Shown here piece after piece: positions 1 through 9,309 of a stretch of 41,699 nt of DNA. The notes under the pieces were generated by a model that was not told the DNA's origin, did not search any database, and worked only from the letters and a program-made list of their open reading frames with translations. The stretch's first letter is position 1; each line of letters begins with the position of its first letter. The stretch covers positions 1 through 41,699 of the forward strand of contig JAJFLQ010000111.1 of assembly GCA_021772615.1 (NCBI GenBank), in the 5' to 3' direction. Origin of the DNA: Verrucomicrobiota bacterium. GTDB lineage: Bacteria > Verrucomicrobiota > Lentisphaeria > JABSQK01 > JAJFLO01. Made by a program: the position numbers and the translations under genes.

Positions 1-609
1 CGAATCGCGGCGGAATACTGTATCGGTTCGCGGCAACAGCGATGCGGCAGCAACTGTTGGCGACGACGGGAAGAATGACCGGGCATGGATGGGGCACAGG
101 GGGTAGTGGCTTAAGCGCAGCTTTCTCTTGTTCTTGAAATCTGTCTATGGGCTGACCTATTTGCAAAAATGTCACTGTATCATTTACAGCCGATTACATA
201 CATTTCATAGTTGAAAATCGATCTTTAGAGGCTGATTTTGATGCGATAAATTAGGTTTAATCGATTTTAGTCGGGAATTGAGGGCGAGTAAGATTCTCAC
301 ACGGAGACACCGAGGCACGGAGGAATGATGGCTCAAAAACTGGCTGAGCTTTTCTCTGCGATCCGCTGCGGCGCCGCGAGAGAAAACGCTTTTTTTCTGT
401 TCGGTACGGAAGAAGTGATGGATCTCTCGCAGGGCCGCAGCGGATCGCAGAGAAAAAGCATAACGAAGACCTGCCTTTCTCCGCAGTGGCTCGGGGGCAG
501 GTCTTATATTAGCATTAGCGGAATGAACGATCCTCGGGAGCGCTCGGTTTTAGGCGGTAGTCGTTCGGGTCCTGAAAGTCCGACAGACTGCTAGCTACAA
601 CGTCGCTGC
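1..609. other. Non-coding left edge with inverted repeat
   Basis: I see no convincing gene here. The open frames on both strands are short and overlap an inverted-repeat element (listed separately at 351-455). Positions 298-324 carry a phrase of the type acacggagacaccgaggc, a low-complexity motif often scattered between genes in environmental genomes. The stretch 180-290 is AT-rich. No terminator with a clear T-tract and no tRNA was found. Confidence 0.5.
351..455. repeat. Inverted-repeat element, CGCAGAG family (copy 1)
   Basis: Two 32-base arms, 351-382 and 424-455, are reverse complements at about 30 of 32 positions, separated by a 41-base loop. The arms belong to the same family as the elements at 1440-1601 and 4231-4327 (core ctctcgcagcggcgcagagg), but here the arms face the opposite way. 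It could act as a mobile miniature repeat or a structured transcript end. It encodes nothing convincing. Confidence 0.75.
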
Positions 610-966
610 TCAAATTGCTTCTTTCGGATCAATAACGGTATGAACGCCTCCCAGGATCTGCTCCAGCTTTGCCGTTGACACCGTTCCGATTTTACGGTCA
701 AGGTCCGATTTATCGACTGTGTAGATCTGGGAAACGTTAACGACGCTACGCTTGGGAATGTTGGCCTCATTCTGTGCCAGAATTTGGTTTCCCGGAGCCG
801 CGGCAAGACGTATGTTTGACGTGATTGCGCAGACAACTACCGTGTTAATGCGACTCGCGTTAAAGACATTGTTTTGAATTACAATACACGGTCGTAAATG
901 AGCCAGCTCGGATCCCGAAGGTTCGCCAAAATCGACCCAGAAAATATCGCCCTGTTGGATCACCAT
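610..966 (-). CDS. MazF/PemK-family toxin (endoribonuclease)
   Basis: This 118-residue protein has the usual MazF length and its hallmarks: an N-terminal GDIFWVDFGEPSGSE segment followed by RPCIVIQ, then VVCAITSN and a central KRSVVNVSQI strand. MazF toxins are sequence-specific mRNA interferases held inactive by an antitoxin encoded just upstream. Its ATG lies inside the end of the antitoxin gene, with a 7-base overlap (960-966), so the two are translationally coupled. The order antitoxin then toxin is the normal MazEF order. The family assignment is firm from sequence pattern; the cleavage site and whether it is active cannot be read from the sequence. Confidence 0.9.
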   Translation of the reverse strand: MVIQQGDIFWVDFGEPSGSELAHLRPCIVIQNNVFNASRINTVVVCAITSNIRLAAAPGNQILAQNEANIPKRSVVNVSQIYTVDKSDLDRKIGTVSTAKLEQILGGVHTVIDPKEAI

Positions 967-1211
967 TGATCGATCACTTGCGCTGTCTTTGCGATCGCAA
1001 CGTCGTGAAATTTTCGTTCATCATCCGATCGGGGAATTGCATATACGTCGTTAAGTTGCCGCAAGATTTTCTCATTCTTTTGTCTTTCGATGTATTCGGC
1101 GGCAGCCGTTCGAAAAATTTCGCTGCGGGAAACCTTCCGGTCCTTAGCAAGATTCTGAACGTCGTTAAAGATTGACTCCTCAATGGAGATCGCTGTTTTT
1201 ATTATACTCAT
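960..1211 (-). CDS. Ribbon-helix-helix antitoxin of the MazF pair
   Basis: The 83-residue product starts MSIIKTAISIEESIF and has the layout of a CopG/MazE-type ribbon-helix-helix protein: a short beta strand (about residues 4-10), helix (11-23), the turn DRKVSRSE and a second helix ending near AAEYIERQ. The C-terminal half should be the flexible toxin-binding tail. I chose the ATG at 1211 rather than 1217 because AAAAGG lies about 8 bases before it, a normal ribosome-binding distance; from 1217 the distance would be only 2 bases. Antitoxins of this type usually repress their own promoter, and a strong promoter lies just upstream (1236-1264). Confidence 0.85.
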   Translation of the reverse strand: MSIIKTAISIEESIFNDVQNLAKDRKVSRSEIFRTAAAEYIERQKNEKILRQLNDVYAIPRSDDERKFHDVAIAKTAQVIDQW

Positions 1212-1235
1212 GATCATTGCCTTTTATTTACCATG

Positions 1236-1264
1236 AATATAAAGTTATTTAAAAAGTTTGTCAA
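1236..1264 (-). promoter_or_regulatory. Sigma70-type promoter of the toxin-antitoxin operon
   Basis: Read on the minus strand, a perfect -35 box TTGACA (1259-1264) is followed by a 17-base AT-rich spacer and a -10 box TATATT (1236-1241), five of six consensus bases. The expected start of transcription is near 1229, about 18 bases before the antitoxin ATG. The AT-rich spacer is a plausible site for autoregulation by the ribbon-helix-helix antitoxin, but I see no clean operator palindrome. Confidence 0.75.
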
Positions 1265-1312
1265 TACCAGATTTTATACTATATGTGCGACTCGTCGGGG
1301 CTGGCGAAATTT

Positions 1313-1385
1313 TGCGGGGCTTGGGGTCAGTGCGGGGCTTGGGGTCAGTGCGGGGCTCGGGGTCAGAGGCGGGGCTGGGGGTCAG
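1313..1385. repeat. Four tandem copies of an 18-bp unit
   Basis: The unit tgcggggcttggggtcag occurs at 1313-1330 and 1331-1348 exactly, at 1349-1366 with one change, and at 1367-1385 in a diverged form one base longer. It lies between the toxin-antitoxin promoter and the next repeat element. Copies abut without spacers, so this is a simple tandem array and not a CRISPR. Confidence 0.9.
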
Positions 1386-1439
1386 GTCTTTAGCCTGAAG
1401 TTTTTGGGCGATTTGGTGGAATCGCGGGAAGGCTTGGTT

Positions 1440-1601
1440 CTCTCGCAGCGGCGCAGAGGATCGCAGAGGTAAGACAAGAATGAATACGTAAACTGGTTCT
1501 TTCAGCGATCCTCCGCGCCTCAGCGAGAGAAAATTTGTGGTTTCGGTGCCGTGGGGCGAAAGATTACTTCTCGCAGCGACGCAGAGAATCGCAGAGGTAA
1601 G
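1440..1601. repeat. Inverted-repeat element, CGCAGAG family (copy 2 and a half copy)
   Basis: Arms at 1441-1468 and 1505-1530 are imperfect reverse complements. The sequence between them, including aaactggtt, resembles the middle of the element at 4231-4327. A solitary arm follows at 1568-1601 and runs into the ribosome-binding site of the next gene. The half copy therefore forms the leader of the secreted-protein mRNA. Confidence 0.75.
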
Positions 1602-1615
1602 AAAAGGAGAAATTG

Positions 1616-3958
1616 ATGATGGATATATACGCACGGAGAATTGCCCGTTTGCTGCTGCTGCTGATCGCTTTGTTGGCTCCGCAACTTCCCGCCGTGGACA
1701 TTGCCGGAACCTGGGACGGAACGTATCAGTCGGCAGTTGTCGGGTCGCAGACCACCGATGTGACGTTTATCCAGGACGGAGATCAGATCGCCGGAAGTTT
1801 CATCACATCGACGGGGTTGTCGGGCACTCTCGACGGAACCGTGAACGGAGCTGTCCTCACCTTGACAATCAGCATCGGTCCTTCGTGTTTGGGTGAATAT
1901 CAGGCCAATGGAACGGCAACCGATGCCACGATTATACTGCCGTATTCCGGGTCCGACGCGTGCACGGGAAATGACGACGGGATTATCACCTTGACCCGGA
2001 ATTCCGCTGATCTGCGTCCATGGATCGCGTTAACTCAGGGAAAGGAACCCGAAGGGACCATCAGTGGCACTGTCTGGACCGCGATAAATGGAGAGGCTAG
2101 TGAACAGGCTATCGTTGCCGCATCGGTCAGCACACCCACTACGGAACGAATATCCCTGGAGCAAAACGCTGAGATTCCGGAGGAATGGAGCATTCAGATC
2201 AATGACTTTCCGGTCGCCGACCTGGATACCCGTTTTCCCAACGGGACCTACGTATATGAAGTCGAAACCGAAGGCGGTATCCTGTTCACGGATCGCGTGA
2301 CAATCGGCGGGGATTATCCTGCTGAGTTCCCGAATATTACCTCGCCGGCACATCAAGCTCTCGTCGATGAATCCGAGAATTTCACGGTGACTTGGGATCC
2401 ATGGCAGACTCCGGACAGTTCGAACGCCGGTGTCGGTGTCGGTGTGTTCGGAGATGATGTCAGTCACCACGAAACGATCGACTTCGATCGGACTTCCCTG
2501 ATCATCAATCCGGCCGCGTTGGGCCTCGCGGCTCATGCCAACTATTTGCTGACCGTCGGTTTCCGCAATCGAGCGGCAGTGCCCAATTCCGGTGAGGCGT
2601 TCCCGCGATATGACAAGGCCAAAAGCTCGCACATCGATGTTTCTACACGCGGCTTTATCGACTATGCATATGTGTCGTTGGTGAAGACTAAATCTCCCGC
2701 CGGAGACATCGGTGCGCTGTTCATTGCCGGACTCGAAGGCCTGGGGATTGCGGCGGCTTCGGTGACGACCCCGGCCAACGAAACGATACCGACGACGTTC
2801 GATCCGATGGACAATGAATGGACTGTGATCGTCGAGATCGATGATGTCGCGGCTGCGCTCGCCCGTTTCGCCGACGGGGAATATCGATTCGACACGGAAT
2901 TCATCGATGGAGATAGCTTGGTGACAACAGAGTCACTTTCGGGAGATTTTCCGGATGTCTTTCCCAGGATTTTGTCACCCCCCAACCTGGCAACCATCGA
3001 TCCCGGTACCGAATTGCGTGTTGTCTGGGATCCATGGCTGGCCGCAGCCGGCGAGAGTTCTGAGATCTTTGTCTTTATCGAAGAAATTGATGCCATCCCG
3101 GTGAACGGGCGATTGGTCCTGGATGATACGGCCCGGGAGGTGTGGAGCACGGATGATGATCTTCCGGCCGACTCAACCCAGGCCACTGTGCCGGCCGACA
3201 GTTTACCCGAAAACAGGATTCTGCAACTCGCCGTAGTTTTCGAGAATGCCGGACCTGACGGCGGCGACAAAAGCACCATTCAGTGGCTGTTTCTGCACAC
3301 TTCAGACTCTGCATCGGGAACCTTACCGGATCTGGCAGGCGTGAGATTTGACGCCGTTCCCGATCGGGTGAGTCTTGGTCGAACCACCATTAACCTCACC
3401 ATTGCGAATCGAGGGGCGGCTGATGCCGGTCCATTCGACGTCGACATCGTGTGGTCCGACGATGGAACCATCGGTAACGGCGATGACGTGACAATCACGA
3501 CGATCTCTATCAGCGGCGCGCCGGGTTTCCAGTCGATATCCGAAATGCTGGAGCTGGAACTGGACGTGCCCACCCTTTTCAGCCGGGCCTTGGCGGATGA
3601 TCCACCGGCGCTGACGCCCGGAACGGTGTCGACAAGTCTCGATTTTATTGGCATGCTCATCGATCCGGACAACGCCGTTTCGGAGTTCGATGAGACGAAC
3701 AATTCTGAATTGGGGAAGGGAACGGACAAGGACGACATCACATTTTTTCCCTGGGATATGAATCCTCGAGATGGTGCGGTAACGCCAACGGACGCGATAT
3801 TCGTTATTAATCGTCTGGGACAGTCGGCGCCGTTCCTTGAACCCGAGGCGGATCTCGACGGCAATGGTGCGGTAACCCCAACGGATGCAATCGCGATAAT
3901 CAATCGTCTCGGTCGCGCAACCAATGAGGCGGTTCAAGAGACGGCCCCTCCTGAATAG
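1616..3958 (+). CDS. Secreted CARDB and dockerin type I protein
   Basis: The product of about 780 residues begins with a signal peptide (a run of leucines at about residues 11-20, then APQLPAVDIAGTWDG). Two related modules of roughly 230 residues follow; each ends in a GD(Y/F)P..FP.I.SP segment and then (T/V)WDPW, so they are an internal duplication. Near residues 580-700 a CARDB domain is visible (DLAGVRFDAVPDRVSLG, then NRGAADAGPF). The C-terminus has two dockerin calcium loops, DMNPRDGAVTPTDAIFVI and DLDGNGAVTPTDAIAIIN. Type I dockerins bind cohesins or, in planctomycetes, serve in surface or extracellular proteins of mostly unknown role. Start: ATG at 1616 or 1619 fits the AAAGGAGA ribosome-binding site at 1603-1610 better than the in-frame TTG at 1613. 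No catalytic domain is recognised. Confidence 0.88.
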   Translation: MMDIYARRIARLLLLLIALLAPQLPAVDIAGTWDGTYQSAVVGSQTTDVTFIQDGDQIAGSFITSTGLSGTLDGTVNGAVLTLTISIGPSCLGEYQANGTATDATIILPYSGSDACTGNDDGIITLTRNSADLRPWIALTQGKEPEGTISGTVWTAINGEASEQAIVAASVSTPTTERISLEQNAEIPEEWSIQINDFPVADLDTRFPNGTYVYEVETEGGILFTDRVTIGGDYPAEFPNITSPAHQALVDESENFTVTWDPWQTPDSSNAGVGVGVFGDDVSHHETIDFDRTSLIINPAALGLAAHANYLLTVGFRNRAAVPNSGEAFPRYDKAKSSHIDVSTRGFIDYAYVSLVKTKSPAGDIGALFIAGLEGLGIAAASVTTPANETIPTTFDPMDNEWTVIVEIDDVAAALARFADGEYRFDTEFIDGDSLVTTESLSGDFPDVFPRILSPPNLATIDPGTELRVVWDPWLAAAGESSEIFVFIEEIDAIPVNGRLVLDDTAREVWSTDDDLPADSTQATVPADSLPENRILQLAVVFENAGPDGGDKSTIQWLFLHTSDSASGTLPDLAGVRFDAVPDRVSLGRTTINLTIANRGAADAGPFDVDIVWSDDGTIGNGDDVTITTISISGAPGFQSISEMLELELDVPTLFSRALADDPPALTPGTVSTSLDFIGMLIDPDNAVSEFDETNNSELGKGTDKDDITFFPWDMNPRDGAVTPTDAIFVINRLGQSAPFLEPEADLDGNGAVTPTDAIAIINRLGRATNEAVQETAPPE

Positions 3959-4732
3959 TCGACGGTCTCCTGGGAAGAGACGAATTTCACGCGGAGTTGC
4001 CTGTCTTCGGCCAAGTGGCTACGTCAGACAGGTGTTCAGGAATTCGGTGACACTCAACAGATCCATCTTATTAAGAATACGTTACAAAGGATTTTTTTGA
4101 CTTAATTGCGTGAGAATTCACCCAGCCCCGTTTGGAGAGGGCTGGTAATATCGCGGTACATGACCTTATTAGAAAGTTGTTACTCTATTATTCACAATTC
4201 GTTACCGGTACGCCATGCAAGAAAATTTGGTTCTCTCGCACCGGCGCAGAGAATCGCAGAGAATAGACACGAAAGAATACCTAACCTAAACTGGTTTTAT
4301 CAGTGATCCTCCTGGTCTCCGCGAGATACCAGCCTTTGTTCCTGTCGCTACAGGGAAGTAAAAAGCTCGGTTTAATCCATCAGAAGTATTTGATTATTAA
4401 TGGATCACAATTGAATCGTGTTTCTTGTTAATGTCGTAGCAAACTAAAAACAAGCTGTTAAATCGAACCCCTGCATATCGTATGTCCAGGATTCCCCGCC
4501 AGCGACTCGGACACGGAGATTACCATATCTTTGATCGCGCGAACGACCGCAAGTGGATCCTGGGATCCGATCACGATAAGCGCAAATTCCCGGCAAATGT
4601 CAATTGGCGATATGACCGGTTACGTGATCGTAAAGTCGGACGACCTCGGCGGTTTAGATAATTTCAATATAACGATTTTATAATAAATACGTTCTGTTGA
4701 ATGTCTCCGATGATTCCTTTACGGTACGCGTT
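3959..4732. other. Long intergenic region
   Basis: No credible gene is visible. Just after the stop codon are two small hairpins, 3965-3981 (gtctc/gagac) and 4000-4032 (cctgtct/agacagg with an inner ggcca/tggct-like pairing). They may end transcription although no T-tract follows. A repeat element occupies 4231-4327. The rest, including the AT-rich 4620-4695 before the next gene, contains no feature I can support. Confidence 0.5.
4231..4327. repeat. Inverted-repeat element, CGCAGAG family (copy 3)
   Basis: The left arm (4231-4262, containing tctcgcaccggcgcagag) and right arm (4301-4327, containing gatcctcctggtctccgcga) are degenerate reverse complements. The element has the same length, arm order and middle part (taaactggtt) as the copy at 1440-1530, which shows that a defined unit of about 95 bases was dispersed. 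Confidence 0.7.
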
Positions 4733-6664
4733 ATGGTAGATGAGAAGACTCAATCCGACTTTTTCAATCCGCGAACGTTGATCGTGGACGTGGTTTCCGG
4801 GGCGATTGCGCTGGCGTCGCTGCGTTTACTGCTCGCGCTGAAATTTCCCGGGATCATGTATGTCGGTTTCCGTCGTATCGGTATCCGCGAATCGGTCTCG
4901 GCAGGGACACTATCACAGTGGATCGTCGCCGGCGGCCTGCTCTTCGCGGCGTGGTCGGTCGTCCGCAATCGTATCATGACGGCAAGCAACGGGTCAACAA
5001 TGTTGATGCCGCCCTCGTCGATTCTGCTGCCGAACATTGTCACGGTGGCCTGGTACCTGGGATTCGGTGAATATCCGACAATCCCATCGCTGTTTCTGTT
5101 CATCTTTACCGCGGCATTATTCGCGGGTTGGGAATCTTGTCGCTTTCCCGATTTAATATCGGGGATTGAGAAGAAATCTGCGTTGATGACGGTTGTGATG
5201 TGGCTGCTCTGTCTATCCTTTGTCATCACGTTTGGGATTCTCAATGTCTTGCAGTTGCATGCCGGGCACATGGGCTACGCGGACAGCGGATTCGTGGCCG
5301 AAGCCTTATGGAACACCCTCCACGGACGTTTTCTGTATTCGAATAATTTTGATCATCCGATGCTGCTCGCCGACCATTTTTCTCCGGTCTGGTTGCTGAT
5401 GTTACCCTTTTACTGGCTATATCCCGACCACGAGACACTTTGCGTTGCCAGCGCGATTCTCCTCGGTTCGACCATACCGATTGTTTACTTTCTGGCGAGA
5501 TCTCGTACAGGATCCGTCGCTGTAGCTATCGCGTTCGCAGTTGCGATCTATCTGAATCCTGCGATCACGTTGGAAAACAGTTCGTTTACCTACGGATTCC
5601 AGGCGGAGCTGTTCGCGCTGCCGTTCCTGCTCGCGGCCTGCTTTTTTCTGCCCGAATCCCGCGAGATGGATCGACGCTCCTACGGATTACTCCTGGTGTT
5701 CCTGCTGCTTTCGCTATGGGCAAAGGAAAACGTGTCTTTACCGGTGACGATGGTTGGTGTTTATGTCCTGTGGAAAACCCGTCTGGCCCGACTGGGGGTT
5801 CCCATTATCGGTCTCGGTCTGATCTGGGGCTATACGACAACCGAAATCCTGCTGCCTGCGATGAAAGGCGGCGCCGATTTTTATCAGTTCGAACGCTTTT
5901 ATGGGCATCTTGGGAGGTCGATACCCGAGGTGCTCGTTTATCTGGCCAGGCATCCGTCGGTTTTAGTCGATCGTTTGCTTGACGGGCATACCTGGCAGTT
6001 CATTATCTTGCTGCTGTTGCCGTTTTGCCTCATGGCATTGGCCCGCCTGGATATCCTGCTGATCGGCAGCGCCACCATGTTTTTTCTGACGATCGGACGC
6101 CTGGAGTCGATGCGATGTATCAAGTTCCACTATAAGCTGACCCTGCTGCCGTTTGTGATTTACGCTGCCGTAATGGGATTCAACAAGATTCAGTCCAGCC
6201 TGGAAAATCGATCTGCCGCCAACCCCGCCCGGATCCGACAGGGATTGCTTGTCACGCTGTTGGCCGCCGCAGTCTCTTGCGGCTATCTGTTCGGCGCCGG
6301 GCCGATGACGCGGCAATTCCGCCTGAATCATTTCGTCGTCATGCCCCGGGCGCGGTTTGTCCTGAATGCCAAAGAAATCATACCGCAGGATGCCGTGCTT
6401 TTCGCGAGTACCAGACTGGCCGGCGGCTTCACCAATCGTCCCAATATGTACCTGATCGGACTCCCCGCTACTGCCGAACCGGAAGTGATACTGGTCGATA
6501 CCTACTATCCCTGGGGCAGTGTCGAAACCAATCAGGAGTTTTTTCACCGCTACATGAACGACGATTCCTTCGAGCTCGTCGCCCAAAGGAATTATATTTA
6601 TCTTCTCGCGAAACGTGAGATCGCCGCAGAACTGCGAACGCGCATACAGGGGGACCCGTTGTAA
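4733..6664 (+). CDS. DUF2079-family polytopic membrane protein
   Basis: This 643-residue protein has about 12 hydrophobic segments. The region LQLHAGHMGYADSGFVAEAL, then FLYSNNFDHPMLLADHFSP, matches the DUF2079 family of predicted membrane proteins, which resemble GT-C glycosyltransferases with an acidic, histidine-containing first periplasmic loop. The family's reaction is not established; transfer of a lipid-linked sugar is the usual guess. A soluble tail of about 100 residues (after GPMTRQFR) contains VILVDTYYPW. Start: the ATG at 4733 is preferred, with an in-frame TTG at 4697 as the alternative; neither has a clear ribosome-binding site. It stands alone, convergent with the minus-strand gene that ends at 6726. 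Confidence 0.8.
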   Translation: MVDEKTQSDFFNPRTLIVDVVSGAIALASLRLLLALKFPGIMYVGFRRIGIRESVSAGTLSQWIVAGGLLFAAWSVVRNRIMTASNGSTMLMPPSSILLPNIVTVAWYLGFGEYPTIPSLFLFIFTAALFAGWESCRFPDLISGIEKKSALMTVVMWLLCLSFVITFGILNVLQLHAGHMGYADSGFVAEALWNTLHGRFLYSNNFDHPMLLADHFSPVWLLMLPFYWLYPDHETLCVASAILLGSTIPIVYFLARSRTGSVAVAIAFAVAIYLNPAITLENSSFTYGFQAELFALPFLLAACFFLPESREMDRRSYGLLLVFLLLSLWAKENVSLPVTMVGVYVLWKTRLARLGVPIIGLGLIWGYTTTEILLPAMKGGADFYQFERFYGHLGRSIPEVLVYLARHPSVLVDRLLDGHTWQFIILLLLPFCLMALARLDILLIGSATMFFLTIGRLESMRCIKFHYKLTLLPFVIYAAVMGFNKIQSSLENRSAANPARIRQGLLVTLLAAAVSCGYLFGAGPMTRQFRLNHFVVMPRARFVLNAKEIIPQDAVLFASTRLAGGFTNRPNMYLIGLPATAEPEVILVDTYYPWGSVETNQEFFHRYMNDDSFELVAQRNYIYLLAKREIAAELRTRIQGDPL

Positions 6665-6725
6665 GAGCACGTCAAAATTAGCTTCTTATATAATAACGTC
6701 GACGTCGTCGAAATGGACATGTGTT

Positions 6726-8909
6726 TCAAGAGGAAACAATGCAAGGTCGTCGTCGCGTCGATCTCATCAAGGCCATACCGATCAGGCCGCTGCCGCGGAT
6801 GGTGTGACCGGCGCCATGGGTCATGACCGATCCATCAGTTACAATTCGGCTGACGTTGTCGTCGGTCATTACAATCTCGCCCGTGCCGTCAAGCGTCATG
6901 CCGCCCTCGAAACGCATGTCGGTATTTGCCGTGATACCATTGAGGTTCCACGTGCCGTTGTTGTTGAATGTGTCGTCGAAAACCACGTCGAAACCATTGT
7001 TTTGTACCGTTGTTGCGTTCATGGTAACATTGGAAAGGCGCATGTTCGTACCGCTTCCCAATACATTCACAACGCCGGATCCGGTTGTCTGAATCGTACC
7101 GCCGGTGACCGTGACATTCTGATTCAAATTCAGTCGGGATGCATCTGCGATCTCGATGGTGTTACCGGTATTGACGAATTCGCCGGCGCCGAAATTAAGA
7201 CCGCCGGTACCGGTCGCCTGTAAAACACCCTGATTCACAAAACTTGACGCCGCACTCGGATCGATATTCAACGCGAATACACCGTCGGCGATAATCGTAC
7301 CGTTGTTGACCATACCGCCGGTATTGTTCAGCAACTGCCCGGCCCCGCGAATGGTGTGACCAACGCCGTGCGTGAGCACGGTGGCATTCGTTTCGATCCG
7401 GCTCACATTGTCGTCACTCATGATGATCTCGCCGACACCGTCAACGGTCATTCCGTTCTCGAACAGCATATCGGTATTCGTGGTCAAGCCGTTCAGACTC
7501 CAGACGCCGTTATTCACAAACGCTCCGTTGAGCACCACGTCGAATCCGTTGTTCTGCCGCGTCGTCGAATTAAACGTGACATCGGTGAGGCGAAGGTTGG
7601 TGCCGGAACCCTGGATATCTACAATGCCCGAACCCGATGTCTGCAGGGTGCCTCCGGTCAATATAACACCTTGATTCAAATCGAGGATCGAGTTGTCTTC
7701 GACCTCAATCGTATGTCCCGTGTTGATGAAATCCCCCGCTGCAAACGATAAACCACCGGTTCCCACCGCGCGTAACGTGCCCTGATTCGTGAAATTCGCG
7801 GCCGCACCGGGATCGATTATTGTTGCTATTGTTCCGTTGGCGATGATTGTGCCGTTGTTGATCATGCCGCCGGTGTTGTTCAACAGTTTTATCGGACCCG
7901 TGATGGTATGGTTGGCGCCGTGTACGAGGGTCGAGCCGTCCGTCGTGATGCGATTAACGGTGTCGTCAACGACAACAATCTCGCCTGTGCCGTCCAGGGT
8001 CATTCCCCCTTGAAACAGCAAGTCCGTGTCCGTTGTCGTGCCGTTCATGGTCCAGACGCCGTTATTTTTGAAGGTGCCGTTCAGAACGGCGTCGAACCCG
8101 TTATCCTGTAATGTCGTGGCGTTCACGGTGATGTCAGTCAACTGCAGATTTGAACCGGATCCGCGTACTCTGATAACGCCTGTGCCGCTTGATTGCAGCG
8201 TGCCTCCGATGAGGCTCACATTGGTGCCCAGATCGACGCGTGAACCCGTCAATGCTTCGATCGTCCCCGAAGTATTGGTAAATGATCCGGGCGCCAGCAC
8301 CAACCCGCCGCTGCCTTCGCCCCGCAGCAATCCGTTGTTTACAAAACCGTTTGCGTCCGGGTCGAGCGTCAGGGAGACGGACCCGGTTGCGCGAATTATG
8401 CCATCGTTGATCATGCCGCCGGTGTTTCCGAGTACCGTGCCCGAACCGCGGATCGTGTGGCCGGCGCCGTGCGTGATGACACCGCTGTCGGACAGTATGC
8501 GATTCAGCGTATTATCGAGCAATACCAGCTCGCCGTTGCCCGCGATATTGGCGCCGTTGAAGAAGTTGAAATCGGAGTTGCTCGTAACACCGTTCATGTT
8601 CACGGTGCCGTTGTTGATCACGTTGCCACCGTCGATTGTGAGGTCGAAAACATTGTTGAAGTTGAGCGTGTCGCCGCTGGTAACATTCAAATTGTCGATC
8701 GTGGCCGAGACGTTCAGGTTGACGGACACATTGGTCACTGTGTTGTCGATGGTCACGGAATAGTTGTCGGCACCGTTGTTCGGAAACGCGGGTGACGACC
8801 AGTTGGCGGCGTCATTCCAGTTCCCGGTAGCACCGCCGACCCAATCCGAGTTGACTGGCGCCGCCTGTACGGTCGCGGCAACAATAAGAATTGCGAAAGA
8901 AAAAAACAT
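6726..8909 (-). CDS. Secreted repeat-rich beta-helix-like protein, abrupt C-terminus
   Basis: The 727-residue product starts MFFSFAILIVAATVQAAPVN, a clear signal peptide; an open frame continues 46 codons upstream but its residues are polar and out of character. After an N-terminal DWVGGATGNWNDAANW motif, typical of planctomycete and autotransporter-like passenger proteins, come Asn/Gly/Thr-rich repeats of 184 residues (DNA period about 552 bp). Recurrent blocks are THGAGHTIRGSG, LLNNTGGMINNGTI and GFDVVLNG. The fourth copy stops right after its THGAGHTIRGSG block and is followed by LIGMALMRSTRRRPCIVSS. That tail resembles the membrane segment and basic end of a PEP-CTERM sorting signal, although no PEP motif is left. 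A recombination, an internal deletion or a collapsed repeat in the assembly would explain it. Role: probably a cell-surface or extracellular filamentous protein. Confidence 0.78.
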   Translation of the reverse strand: MFFSFAILIVAATVQAAPVNSDWVGGATGNWNDAANWSSPAFPNNGADNYSVTIDNTVTNVSVNLNVSATIDNLNVTSGDTLNFNNVFDLTIDGGNVINNGTVNMNGVTSNSDFNFFNGANIAGNGELVLLDNTLNRILSDSGVITHGAGHTIRGSGTVLGNTGGMINDGIIRATGSVSLTLDPDANGFVNNGLLRGEGSGGLVLAPGSFTNTSGTIEALTGSRVDLGTNVSLIGGTLQSSGTGVIRVRGSGSNLQLTDITVNATTLQDNGFDAVLNGTFKNNGVWTMNGTTTDTDLLFQGGMTLDGTGEIVVVDDTVNRITTDGSTLVHGANHTITGPIKLLNNTGGMINNGTIIANGTIATIIDPGAAANFTNQGTLRAVGTGGLSFAAGDFINTGHTIEVEDNSILDLNQGVILTGGTLQTSGSGIVDIQGSGTNLRLTDVTFNSTTRQNNGFDVVLNGAFVNNGVWSLNGLTTNTDMLFENGMTVDGVGEIIMSDDNVSRIETNATVLTHGVGHTIRGAGQLLNNTGGMVNNGTIIADGVFALNIDPSAASSFVNQGVLQATGTGGLNFGAGEFVNTGNTIEIADASRLNLNQNVTVTGGTIQTTGSGVVNVLGSGTNMRLSNVTMNATTVQNNGFDVVFDDTFNNNGTWNLNGITANTDMRFEGGMTLDGTGEIVMTDDNVSRIVTDGSVMTHGAGHTIRGSGLIGMALMRSTRRRPCIVSS
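6790..8610 (-). repeat. Long in-gene repeats, period about 552 bp
   Basis: The block coding for (T/V)HG..HTI.G recurs at about 8459, 7910, 7357 and 6805, giving spacings of 549, 553 and 552 bp. Three complete periods and one truncated period are present. The period is a multiple of three, as expected for protein-level duplication. The high DNA similarity makes the region prone to recombination and to mis-assembly. Confidence 0.85.
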
Positions 8910-9309
8910 GAGGAACGACCTGCGGTAGTAAGTTGGTGATCGTGCACGGCTCCACCTTTCCTGTTCATCGATTCTGGGTTCAGCGAACCCGGCTGTACAA
9001 CCGGCCGCTGTTTCGGACTCGTCGCGGCGACCCGCCCACAACGGCAATGATGAAAAAATTGCCGCGTGGCGTGACCAATCGATGCCGGAACCTGCAAGGC
9101 ACGCGCCTGAACATCAATGAGGGGATGAAGGTATATTTGGCCGCCCGTCCACAGCGTGGTGATCTACACTAAAATCATCATTTGTCAACGGCATCCGGCT
9201 GTCGCAAGGTCTCAGGTATTTCTTGCGGCGTGACGCCGTTACTACCGTATCAACAACATTTCTCCGAAAATGCGAATAGCCGGGCGATTGTACCGTATTC
9301 AGGCCCGGT
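8910..9309. other. Leader region upstream of the repeat protein
   Basis: No gene is supported. On the minus strand two compact hairpins lie in what would be the leader of the repeat-protein mRNA: cggcaat/attgccg, about 9041-9064, and a perfect gggttc-agc-gaaccc at 8976-8990. The second also contains CAGCCGGGTT, which recalls part of a cyclic-di-GMP-I riboswitch, but the other conserved parts are missing (see rejected list). Confidence 0.4.

Noticed and set aside
1313..1385. CRISPR array
   Set aside because: The four 18-bp units abut directly with no spacers, and there are no cas genes.
8910..9070. Cyclic-di-GMP-I (GEMM) riboswitch upstream of the repeat protein
   Set aside because: CAGCCGGGTT and a gggttc/gaaccc hairpin recall part of the motif, but the conserved GCAAACC and GGGACGCAAAGCC-like segments are not present.
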